This document shows positions 53,817 to 61,736 of a stretch of 64,000 nucleotides of DNA, piece after piece. How positions within the stretch are numbered: the stretch's first letter is position 1; each line of letters starts with the position of its first letter. The stretch is from an uncultured Eubacteriales bacterium (GTDB lineage Bacteria; Bacillota; Clostridia; Oscillospirales; Acutalibacteraceae). The stretch lies in contig CAKSOL010000012.1 in assembly GCA_934477125.1 (NCBI GenBank), positions 1 through 64,000 on the forward strand, read 5' to 3'. A model generated the notes under the pieces. It was given only the letters and a program-made list of their open reading frames with translations, made no database searches and was not told where the DNA came from. The translations under genes were made by a program, and so were the position numbers.

Positions 53817-54032
53817 TTATCTGTTTTTGAGAAGCCTTATCAGCTTGTTCATTTCCTCGGCTGTCATCCGGCTGTTGTCCTCGGTCTGACGGACATATAA
53901 ATCCAGATAGCATTCTCCGCACAGCTGACCGCTTCCGCTGATATACCAGCTGCGTTCGGAAATGGGTGTGTTTCTCGGAACACCGGTATCCTTTCCGCAG
54001 CATACGCATTTATCGTTTATATTATCGGGCAT
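53817..54032 (-). CDS. Zinc-ribbon-like 71-residue protein
   Basis: A small soluble protein with two Cys pairs, CVCCGKD and LCGECYLDLYVR, spaced like a zinc ribbon, and a short C-terminal helix (TAEEMNKLIRLLKNR). AAGGAGGAAAGCCCG precedes the ATG, and it is 12 bases before sipW. An overlapping frame (53809-54009) is a shadow. I do not recognise a family; its position suggests a regulator or chaperone of the surface system. Confidence 0.65.
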   Translation of the reverse strand: MPDNINDKCVCCGKDTGVPRNTPISERSWYISGSGQLCGECYLDLYVRQTEDNSRMTAEEMNKLIRLLKNR

Positions 54033-54064
54033 CGGGCTTTCCTCCTTTTGGGCGGCTGACAGTA

Positions 54065-54076
54065 CCCCCCCCCCCC
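54065..54076. repeat. Homopolymeric tract of 12 C/G in the leader of the zinc-ribbon/sipW genes
   Basis: Twelve consecutive C (G on the coding strand) lie 33 bases before the ATG of the zinc-ribbon gene, in the only long gap (108 bases) inside the operon. Such tracts often change length by slipped-strand mispairing. It is not in a reading frame here, so any effect would be on transcription or translation initiation. Confidence 0.8.
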
Positions 54077-54140
54077 GATTTTTGGGGATGTTTTTTAAAT
54101 ATCATCTGTTTTACTCCTTAGTAATCCAAATCCGCCACGT

Positions 54141-54686
54141 TTACCCAAACAGTCTGTTCGGGTTATTTTTAGTCTGGGTTGCCTCGGCGCATACCGTAAA
54201 GCTCAGGTCAAGATTTTGTGTCTCATTGCCCCTGTCTGCGGGGAAATAAAAGCATACCGTCAGATTACGGCGCTGACCGATTTTCAGGGTATCGTCGGCA
54301 GCTATAACATTCTGCCTTGTCAGCTCGTTCGCGGTTCCGGAATAAAGGGTTTTGTCGCCGTCCTTTACCGAGATTGAAAGAACGTCGGAAAGTCCGCCGG
54401 AAATACTGTCAAAATAAATCCTATAATAAACGTCTCCCGTGCTCTCATTCTCAATAAAGAAATCCTTTTTAACGGTCATTCCCGGTTCAAAGAGAAATTC
54501 ATGCTCCTGAATAACCGGCTTGCCGCCGTTCAGGTTAATTTTGACCCTGCCGGTATGAAACAGGTTGTTTTCAACCGAAACGGAGGCGTAAACCAGAGCA
54601 AACGTAGTAATACAAAGGCAAACCGCCAATATAACTATTGCCGCAATTCCGCCGGTCAGCTTTTTAGCGGTTTTAATCTCAGCCAT
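54141..54686 (-). CDS. Small exported beta-sandwich protein of the SipW cluster
   Basis: ATG at 54686 (AAGGAGGAAAAGGAAA before it) gives 181 residues and overlaps the preceding stop by 8 bases; longer in-frame starts lack a ribosome site. A signal-anchor (IAAIVILAVCLCITTFALVYASVSVENN) precedes a beta-rich domain (HEFLFEPGMTVKKDFFIENESTGDVYYRIYF) like the TasA/camelysin sandwich. The region after the helix (ALVYASVSVENNLFHTG) resembles a SipW substrate, without the usual WFTD. It is probably a fibre minor subunit or anchor. Confidence 0.65.
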   Translation of the reverse strand: MAEIKTAKKLTGGIAAIVILAVCLCITTFALVYASVSVENNLFHTGRVKINLNGGKPVIQEHEFLFEPGMTVKKDFFIENESTGDVYYRIYFDSISGGLSDVLSISVKDGDKTLYSGTANELTRQNVIAADDTLKIGQRRNLTVCFYFPADRGNETQNLDLSFTVCAEATQTKNNPNRLFG

Positions 54687-55452
54687 TTTCCTTTTCCTCC
54701 TTACGTCTACGAACCAAAAGCAGGAGAATTGCGGCGCCGGAGCAGACCGCGAGCAGCGCAAACAGGCGAACATTAAAGTCGTCTCCGGTTTTGGGCGAAT
54801 CGTCGAGATTTCCGGTTTCCTCAACCCACCATTTGAAATCGGCAATCAAATCCTTATTCTGATAGTCATTACCGACCGATGTATCAAGATAGGCGGTGAT
54901 TTCATAGTAAAGCTCGCCGACGGTTGATTTCGCCGACGCCATTTCATACGTTATACTTTCCGGCATATCGGCTATTCCGCCGTCATAAACCGTTTCGCCG
55001 GTTGAGAGCAGCTTAACCCTTACTTTCAGAACCTCGGCTAATTTCTCATAGCCGGGCCGAACGGCGGCATTATAATGAACGGTAATTTTACCGTGATACG
55101 ACACCCGAACGCGGAAATATTTTGTTGCACTATCCCCCGGAAACATATTGGAAACCGCAAACGGTGAATTTTCCTCAGGCTGTTTGTTATACAGCTCAAT
55201 AGACGCCGCTTTTTCGGTTTTCCCTGCGGAATTTCCGGCAGGCTGCGCCGCGCCGTCCCCGTCCGCACCGGAGGAGCTGTCCTCACCGGCAGGTGCGTCC
55301 GGCGTTATAAGATTATCTGGTACCTCAACCGAAGCGGTTTTTCCGTCCGAAATTTTGTTATATATAAGTATTCCGCCGAGCGCCGAAAGGCTGAGACCGA
55401 GCAGAATTGCCAATATAATAATTACAGCTTTAATTTTTTTACCTCGCTCCAC
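54679..55452 (-). CDS. Cell-wall-anchored protein with SPKTG sorting signal
   Basis: The 257-residue protein has an N-terminal helix (VIIILAILLGLSLSALGGILIY), a Ser/Gly/Ala-rich linker (50-80), a beta-sandwich (about 85-215; FRVRVSYHGKITVHYNAAV) and a sortase signal: SPKTG, hydrophobic helix, then RRRKEEKENG. It would be linked to peptidoglycan and could base the fibre formed by the SipW substrates. It is 17 bases after the TetR gene and overlaps the next gene by 8 bases. No sortase gene lies in the window. Confidence 0.75.
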   Translation of the reverse strand: MERGKKIKAVIIILAILLGLSLSALGGILIYNKISDGKTASVEVPDNLITPDAPAGEDSSSGADGDGAAQPAGNSAGKTEKAASIELYNKQPEENSPFAVSNMFPGDSATKYFRVRVSYHGKITVHYNAAVRPGYEKLAEVLKVRVKLLSTGETVYDGGIADMPESITYEMASAKSTVGELYYEITAYLDTSVGNDYQNKDLIADFKWWVEETGNLDDSPKTGDDFNVRLFALLAVCSGAAILLLLVRRRKEEKENG

Positions 55453-55469
55453 TAAAAACGCCTCCCCTT

Positions 55470-56078
55470 TTAGCCGGTTAATTTTTCCTGTCTCACATAG
55501 CTTTTTACAACGCTGAATATAAGCTGAAAGCTTTTTGCGCCCGCAATACCGTTATCCTCTTTGGGGTCGTTTATCTGCTTTCTTGCCTCGCCGAGCAGAG
55601 TATCAAGAATATGGTGCATAACCATTTTTACGTCAACCGTTTCCGGAAACGCGGTTTTCATTTTTTCAAACAGCGCGGAGAACCGTCTGATATGGTCGGC
55701 GTTTGAATACTTAACAAATGAGGAGGAATAATAATATCGCACATAAAAAATCAGCTCCTGCGGTCTTTCCATTAAAAAGTCCCAGCATTTCATAAACAGA
55801 ACCCGGCAACGGGATTCATAGTCTATACTTTCATAGTGCAGAACGGTAAAGCTTTTTAAGATAACGCTTAAAAATTCCTCGTCAACAGCGGCAAACGCCT
55901 TGGCTATCAAATCCTCTTTATCAGCGAAGAAGCGATAGATATACGCCACATTGACGCCGCAGGTTTTACAAATAGCGTTTGTCGTTGTATTTTCAAGACC
56001 GATATCCGCTATTGTTCTTACGGCTCCGTCTATCAGCTCCCGCTGCAATGTTAAATTTTTATACTCCTGCGGAAGCAT
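55470..56078 (-). CDS. TetR/AcrR-family regulator, first gene of the SipW operon
   Basis: The 202-residue protein has the TetR N-terminal helix-turn-helix (AVRTIADIGLENTTTNAICKTCGVNVAYIYRFFADKEDLIAKAF) and a helical C-terminal ligand/dimer domain. GGGGG lies 8 bases before the ATG. It is first in the minus-strand operon running to 50252 and sits 70 bases inside the left inverted repeat of the invertible segment. Inversion of that segment would place a strong promoter in front of it. It may therefore feed back on the operon when the switch is ON. Confidence 0.85.
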   Translation of the reverse strand: MLPQEYKNLTLQRELIDGAVRTIADIGLENTTTNAICKTCGVNVAYIYRFFADKEDLIAKAFAAVDEEFLSVILKSFTVLHYESIDYESRCRVLFMKCWDFLMERPQELIFYVRYYYSSSFVKYSNADHIRRFSALFEKMKTAFPETVDVKMVMHHILDTLLGEARKQINDPKEDNGIAGAKSFQLIFSVVKSYVRQEKLTG

Positions 56079-56147
56079 ATCTGCATCCCCCTTTTAAAAA
56101 GCGTTTACTTACAGAGCCGCCGGGCATTTGCCGGAGCGCGGTCCGCG

Positions 56148-56171
56148 TTTTCGCAGAGTTTATCACTCTGT
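56148..56171 (+). repeat. Left inverted repeat of the invertible segment
   Basis: The 24-base repeat has a core CAGAGT-TTATC-ACTCTG: 6-base inverted arms around a 5-base centre, as in tyrosine-recombinase crossover sites. Its perfect reverse complement is at 57583-57606. Confidence 0.9.
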
Positions 56172-56256
56172 CAAAATTTTTGCAGAAAATCCCTTTGCAG
56201 GCGGTTTTTCGGCAGCTTTTCCAATCGAATGACACATAACCCCGACTGCTTATAGC

Positions 56257-57369
56257 TCAGATTGCCATTGCCGTAAGCTTGTCCATATTTTCCCGTTTCA
56301 GCTCCATAGACGAATGAACATAACGCTCTAAAGTAATAGTCGTGTTGGCGTGACCTAAAATTTCGGAAAGCGATTTGATTTCAAAACCGGCTTCAACCGC
56401 TCTTGTGGCAAAGGTATGGCGGAGAGTATGAGCATGAACGCCGTCAAGACCGCATATTTGAGTGTATTTTTTAATCCGGTACTGAAGCGTTCGCGGCTCC
56501 ATAAAGCTGTACGTACCTGTAAGAACATAAGCGGCGGCGTTTCTCTCAAACCGCCGGCAGAGGACGGCTATCGGCTCTGTTATCGGAATTTTCCGCGCCG
56601 ATGTGTCGCTTTTAGGCTCTCCGATAACAATTATTGTTTTCTCCGCCGCGTCCGTATCGGTATTGTGCAGACGCTGCATTGTTGCCCTTACGGTTATAAG
56701 CCTTTCGCCGATATCTATATCCGACCACCTGAGGGCGCAAAGCTCGCCGATGCGAAGCCCAGTCAGCAGCATAAGCAATATACCGAATTTACAGTCGTCC
56801 GTATTTTCCGACAAATATTCTGCAAGCTGCCTTTGCTCGTTTCGGGACAGCACCCGCATTTCTTTCCGGCTTTCCTTGGGGTAGTTTATCCGGACATCGG
56901 AGAATGCACCGGGCAGCTGCGCGCAGGTGTATTTTAAAATATCCCTGAGAACAACCAAAATATCGTGAACCGATTTTCGGGACATACCGTATTCCGAAAG
57001 CAGCCGACCTGAAAAAGCGTCGATTGCGGCAGTCGTTATGCCGAGAGGAAAGCAGCCGCCGAGCAGCGGCTTAATATGCTTTTCAATAACCGTGCTGTAT
57101 TTAACATAGGTCGATTCGCGTATGCTGCTTTTGCGAAGCCGCAGCCATTCGTCGCAGTAATATGCAAAGCGGCGGCGAGCGGCAGCCGGGGACACCGGGT
57201 TGCCGTTCAAAAGAGCGGTCTTATATTTAGTCACCCTTTCCTTTGCCTCGCCGTAGGTTTTGCCGTAGCAAAAGCCGTATCTGATTTTTCCGGACGGCTC
57301 GTATCCTTTGATATAGCGTGCCTCCCAACGTCCGTCTTTTCTTTTGTAAATGTTTTCTCCTTTTTTCAT
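56257..57369 (-). CDS. Tyrosine recombinase (phage-integrase family), predicted invertase
   Basis: This 370-residue recombinase has an N-terminal arm-binding-like domain (1-60), a SAM-like core-binding domain (65-155) and a catalytic domain with the full set Arg206 (LTGLRIGEL), Lys253, His314/Arg317 (HTLRHTF), His340 (ILGHANT) and Tyr350. AGGAGG precedes the ATG. It lies wholly between the 24-bp inverted repeats. Integrases of Tn916-like elements look similar, but no excisionase or other element gene is present. Its direction reads toward the TetR gene in the current state, so weak read-through into the operon is possible. Confidence 0.93.
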   Translation of the reverse strand: MKKGENIYKRKDGRWEARYIKGYEPSGKIRYGFCYGKTYGEAKERVTKYKTALLNGNPVSPAAARRRFAYYCDEWLRLRKSSIRESTYVKYSTVIEKHIKPLLGGCFPLGITTAAIDAFSGRLLSEYGMSRKSVHDILVVLRDILKYTCAQLPGAFSDVRINYPKESRKEMRVLSRNEQRQLAEYLSENTDDCKFGILLMLLTGLRIGELCALRWSDIDIGERLITVRATMQRLHNTDTDAAEKTIIVIGEPKSDTSARKIPITEPIAVLCRRFERNAAAYVLTGTYSFMEPRTLQYRIKKYTQICGLDGVHAHTLRHTFATRAVEAGFEIKSLSEILGHANTTITLERYVHSSMELKRENMDKLTAMAI

Positions 57370-57524
57370 ATATAGACCTCCTATTTTAAGCCCCGGAGGG
57401 GCATTTTTGACTGCTTATTTGACTGCGGATAGCCGAGAAAAAAAGCATTTGCTTAAAATTCTGACTGTTTTGACAGCTTAATTTGAAAATTTTTCCAAAA
57501 AAGGGTTAAAAATGTGATTTTATC

Positions 57525-57553
57525 TTGCATTTTTTCTCGGATAGTGCTATAAT
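57525..57553 (+). promoter_or_regulatory. Sigma-70-like promoter inside the invertible segment
   Basis: TTGCAT (57525-57530) and TATAAT (57548-57553) are exactly 17 bases apart. The -10 is consensus and the -35 differs at two positions. It is oriented outward through the right repeat. No plus-strand gene lies downstream before the terminator at 57614. Confidence 0.85.
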
Positions 57554-57582
57554 ACAAACGCTCAAATGGCAAATTTAGATTC

Positions 57583-57606
57583 ACAGAGTGATAAACTCTG
57601 CGAAAA
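57583..57606 (-). repeat. Right inverted repeat of the invertible segment
   Basis: This is the perfect 24-base reverse complement of 56148-56171, with the same internal palindromic core. Identity stops exactly at these 24 bases on both sides. Confidence 0.9.
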
Positions 57607-57613
57607 AAATCAT

Positions 57614-57654
57614 AAAACCCCTGCCGCAATCTTCTTGATTGCGGCAGGGGTTTT
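57614..57654. terminator. Strong bidirectional terminator beside the invertible segment
   Basis: An 18-bp perfect stem (57614-57631 with 57637-57654) around loop TTCTT, with T-runs on both strands. It stops transcription from the inverton promoter in the present orientation and ends the AGCS operon coming from the right. Confidence 0.95.
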
Positions 57655-57675
57655 GCAGACAATATATAGCAAACA

Positions 57676-57704
57676 GCGGGCAAGGTCCGATTAACCTTGC
57701 CCGC
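57676..57704. other. Second hairpin between terminator and AGCS gene
   Basis: An 11-bp GC-rich stem (GCGGGCAAGGT with its complement) around CCGATTA. It has no T-run, so it may back up the terminator or stabilise the AGCS mRNA end. The remaining intergenic DNA to 57793 shows nothing else. Confidence 0.65.
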
Positions 57705-57793
57705 CGTTCTAATCTGAATATTGCCGTTCAGCAGCTTTATGCAAAATAACGCAATTCGTTCCCTGAGTTATAATTTTTAGGTTTACCGACCGC

Positions 57794-59344
57794 CTAAACA
57801 GTCTCATATAGCTCTTTTTCAAGCTCGGTCTGTTCCTCAATCTGAATTTCCTCGTAATTCGACAGCAGCGGTTTTTGGATTACGCCTCGTATTTTCCGGG
57901 CGGTATAATTTTTCGTAAGCTTGATTATAACCGGGCAAAGCGCGATAATTCCTATAAGATTCGGCAGCATCATAAGACCGTTAAAGGTATCGGAAATATC
58001 CCATGCAAGCGAGGAGGTCATAACCGCCCCGGTAACCGTAAGCACAACGAATACAATTCTGTAAATACCTGCAGCGCGTTTACCGAAAAGGTATTCGGCG
58101 GCGACAGAGCCGTATTGCGACCAGCCGATAACGGTTGTAAAAGCAAACAGCAATACCGCTATCGCAACAAACGCCTCGCCCCAAAATCCGAAAAGCTTAC
58201 CGAAGGACGCGGCAACAAGCGTTGCGTCGTCCGTTCCGGGGGCTGCGGTTCCGGTTTTCAGGTCAATCGCTCCGGAGGTCAGAACTACCATGGCAGTCAT
58301 CGTACAGACGATTATGGTATCGAAAAAAACCTGAAATATTCCCCACATTCCCTGCTGAACGGGTTCGTGAACATCAGAGGAGGAATGAACCATAACCGAT
58401 GAACCGAGACCTGCCTCGTTAGAAAACATTCCGCGCTTGCAGCCCTGAGTAACGGTTTCTCTGAGAGCCGCACCCGCCGCACCTCCTGCCGCAGCCTTTC
58501 CGCTCAGGGCAAATCTGAATATCGAACCGAAAGCAGGAGCAAGCATATCAAAGTTAATAATGCAGACGGTAAGCGCGCCGGCAATATATGTAACCGCCAT
58601 AAATGGGACAACAAACTCTGCAAAGGCGGCTATGCGCTTCAGTCCGCCGAGAATGATTAGTCCCGCAAGCAGGGTTAAGACAACGCCGATTATAAGCGAA
58701 AGCACCGGTATTCCGCCGATTTTTCCGAGATCAACGCCGTTGAAAAACGCTGCCTCAAGATTAACGGTTATTTTATTAACCTGCCCTAAATTCCCTATTC
58801 CGAATGAGGCAAGAATCGTAAACCCGGCAAACAGCGCCGCCAAAACGCCGCCCAAAGCGCGGCAATTCTTCTTTTCGCCGAGACCGTATCTGAGATAATA
58901 CATAGCTCCGCCCGCCCAGGCGCCGGAGGGAGAACGGCGGCGGTAGAAAATGCCGAGAGTGTTTTCGGCAAAGCTTGTTGCCATACCGAAAAACGCCGCC
59001 ACCCAAATCCAGAATACCGCTCCCGGACCGCCTAAAACTATTGCCGCGGAAACACCTGCTATATTGCCTGTTCCTATCGTTGCGGCGAGAGCGGTGCAGA
59101 GTGCCTGAAACTGAGAAATGCTTTTTTCCCCGTTCTGTTTTTTATCGCCTTTTTTTCTTTTAAAAAGCGCGCACACGGTACATTTCCACCAGACGTTTAT
59201 CCTCGTCAGCTGAAAAAATCCGGTGCATACGGAAAGCAGAAGTCCGGCGCCGAGCAAAAGCCATATACCGAGCTTTGTCCATATAAAATTATTGACCGCA
59301 GAGTTAAGCTCTGCGATCGTTTCAAGAATTTTTTCCGTATTCAT
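57794..59344 (-). CDS. AGCS-family sodium:alanine/glycine symporter
   Basis: The 516-residue membrane protein has about eleven helices and AGCS hallmarks: ALCTALAATIGTGNIAGVSAAI near residue 80, GPGAVFWIWVAAFFGMATSFAE, and KRGMFSNEAGLGSSVMVHSSS near 310, which carries the Asn and Ser residues for Na+/amino acid binding in this family. It imports alanine or glycine with sodium. GGGGAG precedes the start. It is convergent with the invertible segment and ends at its terminator. Confidence 0.92.
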   Translation of the reverse strand: MNTEKILETIAELNSAVNNFIWTKLGIWLLLGAGLLLSVCTGFFQLTRINVWWKCTVCALFKRKKGDKKQNGEKSISQFQALCTALAATIGTGNIAGVSAAIVLGGPGAVFWIWVAAFFGMATSFAENTLGIFYRRRSPSGAWAGGAMYYLRYGLGEKKNCRALGGVLAALFAGFTILASFGIGNLGQVNKITVNLEAAFFNGVDLGKIGGIPVLSLIIGVVLTLLAGLIILGGLKRIAAFAEFVVPFMAVTYIAGALTVCIINFDMLAPAFGSIFRFALSGKAAAGGAAGAALRETVTQGCKRGMFSNEAGLGSSVMVHSSSDVHEPVQQGMWGIFQVFFDTIIVCTMTAMVVLTSGAIDLKTGTAAPGTDDATLVAASFGKLFGFWGEAFVAIAVLLFAFTTVIGWSQYGSVAAEYLFGKRAAGIYRIVFVVLTVTGAVMTSSLAWDISDTFNGLMMLPNLIGIIALCPVIIKLTKNYTARKIRGVIQKPLLSNYEEIQIEEQTELEKELYETV

Positions 59345-59377
59345 ATATCTCTCCCCATTTTCCGCAAAATCAAGCCG

Positions 59378-59959
59378 CTATTCCGATTTCGGAAGGACAC
59401 AGTATTTTTTAAAGGCGTTGAATGCCAAAGCCCCTGCCGCATTTCCGATAATGACCGTTAATATCACCGCACAGCCCCTCAGCGAAAAAACTCTCGCGGC
59501 AAACAGATAGTACATATCCGCCACCGAATGTTCAAATCCGGCTATAATAAAAGCCGGAACGCAAAACAGCGTTGCAATAAGCTTTTTTTGAGTCTTATAA
59601 AAATCAACGGCTATGTATATGAGTATTCCGCAGAAAAAGCCTTTGACGAAAAGCTCAAAAAAAGACGTATCGAGCCGGGCGGCAGCCGCAGCGGCGGCAT
59701 TTTTATGCGGCAGGATTGCGGCAATAAGGCAGCCGGCGGCATTTCCGGCTATTGATACCAAGCAGCCCGGTATATCACGCAGGGACGATATATAGCCGAC
59801 TCTGCCAGTATATAAATTCATTCCGAAAATCAATACGCTTATAAGTCCCACGCTGAACAGAACCGCCCCTGCGATTTTATTATCCGCGCTCAGATAAACT
59901 CTGCCGCCTATGCCTATCATAATTCCGGCGCAAACGGCTCGTATAAAGTCCCTCAGCAT
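59378..59959 (-). CDS. Formate/nitrite transporter (FNT) family protein
   Basis: This short, 193-residue membrane protein has six-helix FNT features: GIMIGIGGRVYL in helix 1, NLYTGRVGY, then FFCGILIYIAVDFY and the family signature PAFIIAGFEHSVADMYYLF. FNT proteins are pentameric channels for formate, nitrite or hydrosulfide. The usual length is 250-280, so loops are trimmed. It lies between AGCS and the small export gene on the same strand. In a fermenter, formate is a plausible substrate. Confidence 0.85.
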   Translation of the reverse strand: MLRDFIRAVCAGIMIGIGGRVYLSADNKIAGAVLFSVGLISVLIFGMNLYTGRVGYISSLRDIPGCLVSIAGNAAGCLIAAILPHKNAAAAAAARLDTSFFELFVKGFFCGILIYIAVDFYKTQKKLIATLFCVPAFIIAGFEHSVADMYYLFAARVFSLRGCAVILTVIIGNAAGALAFNAFKKYCVLPKSE

Positions 59960-59978
59960 TTTAAACTTCCCCTTGTTT

Positions 59979-60464
59979 TTACTTTACAAGTCCGCCCAAA
60001 AATCCGACGTCCAGACCTGCCTTTATTGCAAAATACACCGCAGTTACGATAAGTCCGGCGCCTACCACTCCGAGAGCGATTGCCGGGAATGCGCGTTTAA
60101 GCTTCATTTCAAGCAGCGCCGCCACCAGCGCGCCGGTCCAGGCTCCCGTTCCGGGCAGCGGAATGGCGACCAGAATAAACAGTCCCCAAAAGGCATACTT
60201 CTGAACCGTTTCTCCCTTTTTGGCACCGCGTTCCTCTAACTTCGTTACAAGACCGTTGAGCTTGGGTATTCTTTTTCTCATCCAGGAAAAAATCCGCTTT
60301 ATAAATATTATGATAAACGGCACGGGAACAAGATTTCCCAAAACGCAGACTGTAAGCGCCAGCCAATAATTAAGTCCGTCAGCCAGGGCTATCGGCAGAC
60401 CGCCGCGCAGCTCTATAACCGGAACCATCGAAATAAAAAACGCCCAAAATATTTTCTTTAACAT
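59979..60464 (-). CDS. Small multidrug export family protein (COG2426 type)
   Basis: The 161-residue membrane protein matches the small multi-drug export family: FFISMVPVIELRGGLPIAL at the front, a paired-helix middle and AIPLPGTGAWTGALVAALL near residue 105. The PGTGA(W)TG and ELRGG(L)P motifs repeat in opposite orientation, as in dual-topology transporters. Its transport substrate is not established for the family. GGAGGAAGCT precedes the ATG. Confidence 0.85.
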   Translation of the reverse strand: MLKKIFWAFFISMVPVIELRGGLPIALADGLNYWLALTVCVLGNLVPVPFIIIFIKRIFSWMRKRIPKLNGLVTKLEERGAKKGETVQKYAFWGLFILVAIPLPGTGAWTGALVAALLEMKLKRAFPAIALGVVGAGLIVTAVYFAIKAGLDVGFLGGLVK

Positions 60465-60482
60465 AGCTTCCTCCGAAATAAA

Positions 60483-61736
60483 TTATACTCCAATTCCCGA
60501 CGATGATGACGAGCTGCCGAAAAGGGAATTTATATATTCAGCAGGAGATATTCCCGCGCGCAGGGGTTCAAACACCAGCAGGTAAAGCAAAACGATAACC
60601 GCTATAAGCAGTATCAGCAGCACAACCGTTACGGCAATTCGCATAGAGCCGCGCTGAGGCAGATGCTCCTCGCCGTCGCCCGTTATATATCCGGAATCAT
60701 CCTCCATGTCGCCGTAGCTGTTTTCATAGTAATTTTTTCTGCTGAATTTGACCCTTTCAGGCTCGACGTAAAGCTCCGGCTCATACTGACCGTCCGGAAT
60801 AACATCCTCCTCAGCAGAATCTTCCTGCCGCTCAGCCGTATCGGAAACGTCATCATTTTCCTGATTATCAATATTCCCCGAAAAGGTATTTATATCAATC
60901 TGCCCGGCTTCGTCAGTATCCTCGGTTTCCTGAATTTCCCCGTTTCCGGAAATTTTTTCAGGCTGTTCATCCTCTTGTTCCGTGACTTCCTCATTTTCCG
61001 GTATTTTCTGTTCCATACTTACGGGATTTTCCGAAAAGCTGTCAGCCCCGGCGTCCGTTTCTTCAACAGCTTCCGCGATATAGCTGTCATCCGGTTCTGT
61101 CACGGTTTCTTCTGATATTTCTTCCGGCGGTTCATCGGAAACCGAAGTCTCATCCGGCAAAATTTTCTCCGTTTTTAAATCCGGTTTTATCTCAGGAGCA
61201 ATCGGCTCCGGAATAACAGCTGCTGCCGGAGGTGCTATATGCTCCGCTGTCTGCGAGGGTCTCAGTCTTTCAGCGACAGCGCGGCTCAGTTCCTCAATAT
61301 ACGGATGAATAAGATCGTTCATTAGTGATTTTCTGATACTCCGGCTCTCGGTCAGAATAACTATTGACTGCGGTCCGCTTTCAATTATGCAGCCGCCGAA
61401 CATACCGTCCGTACTGACAAGCGGCATTGAGCCTTTTATTATCTCCACCCTTGCATTTCCGCGGATACCGTATGCTGCGGAATCAACCGTTTCGAGCGGC
61501 TTGCCTATTGCTGCGGCAACGCTGCGTATCAATCCCTCTGCGTCAAAAAGCGGTCCGGAGCAGATGATAACGCGGCTTCTTGAAACCGCGCGCGAAAGCG
61601 AACGGATAAATCCGGTTCTGTCAGCCGTTTTATCCGTCAGCATTCTCATCCGGCAGCAGCCGCACAGGTTAAATTCCATTTCAAAATCAGTAGGGCATTT
61701 ATAATAGATAACATCGACCTTTATATTCTGTATCAT
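60483..61736 (-). CDS. Acidic membrane-anchored protein with possible CinA/MoaB-like head
   Basis: The 417-residue protein has a folded N-terminal part (1-150) with ICSGPLFDAEGLIRSVAAAIGKPLETVD, which recalls the MoCF/CinA-type nucleotide fold, though the usual GGTG and D residues are not clear. A long Glu/Asp/Pro-rich low-complexity linker (160-335) follows, then one transmembrane helix (VTVVLLILLIAVIVLLYLLVF) and a Ser-rich end. The CinA C-terminal domain gene is next upstream. I do not recognise the family with certainty. Confidence 0.6.
   Translation of the reverse strand: MIQNIKVDVIYYKCPTDFEMEFNLCGCCRMRMLTDKTADRTGFIRSLSRAVSRSRVIICSGPLFDAEGLIRSVAAAIGKPLETVDSAAYGIRGNARVEIIKGSMPLVSTDGMFGGCIIESGPQSIVILTESRSIRKSLMNDLIHPYIEELSRAVAERLRPSQTAEHIAPPAAAVIPEPIAPEIKPDLKTEKILPDETSVSDEPPEEISEETVTEPDDSYIAEAVEETDAGADSFSENPVSMEQKIPENEEVTEQEDEQPEKISGNGEIQETEDTDEAGQIDINTFSGNIDNQENDDVSDTAERQEDSAEEDVIPDGQYEPELYVEPERVKFSRKNYYENSYGDMEDDSGYITGDGEEHLPQRGSMRIAVTVVLLILLIAVIVLLYLLVFEPLRAGISPAEYINSLFGSSSSSSGIGV

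Larger units (their letters stand above)
56148..57606. other. Predicted invertible promoter segment (inverton) with its recombinase
   Basis: Perfect 24-bp inverted repeats (56148-56171 and 57583-57606) bound 1459 bases carrying a tyrosine recombinase gene and a sigma-70-like promoter at 57525-57553. Integration sites of an inserted element would be direct repeats; inverted ones favour segment inversion. In this assembly the promoter points right, into a terminator 61 bases away. Inverted, it would lie at about 56229-56201 facing the TetR-SipW operon. Inversion itself was not observed and is inferred from structure. Confidence 0.85.

Noticed and set aside
53809..54009. A 66-residue minus-strand frame overlapping the zinc-ribbon gene
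   Set aside because: No ribosome site, and the alternative frame has AAGGAGG and paired cysteines.
56148..57606. Reading the inverted repeats as attL/attR of an integrated element
   Set aside because: att sites of an integrated element are direct repeats. Here they are inverted and enclose only the recombinase and a promoter.
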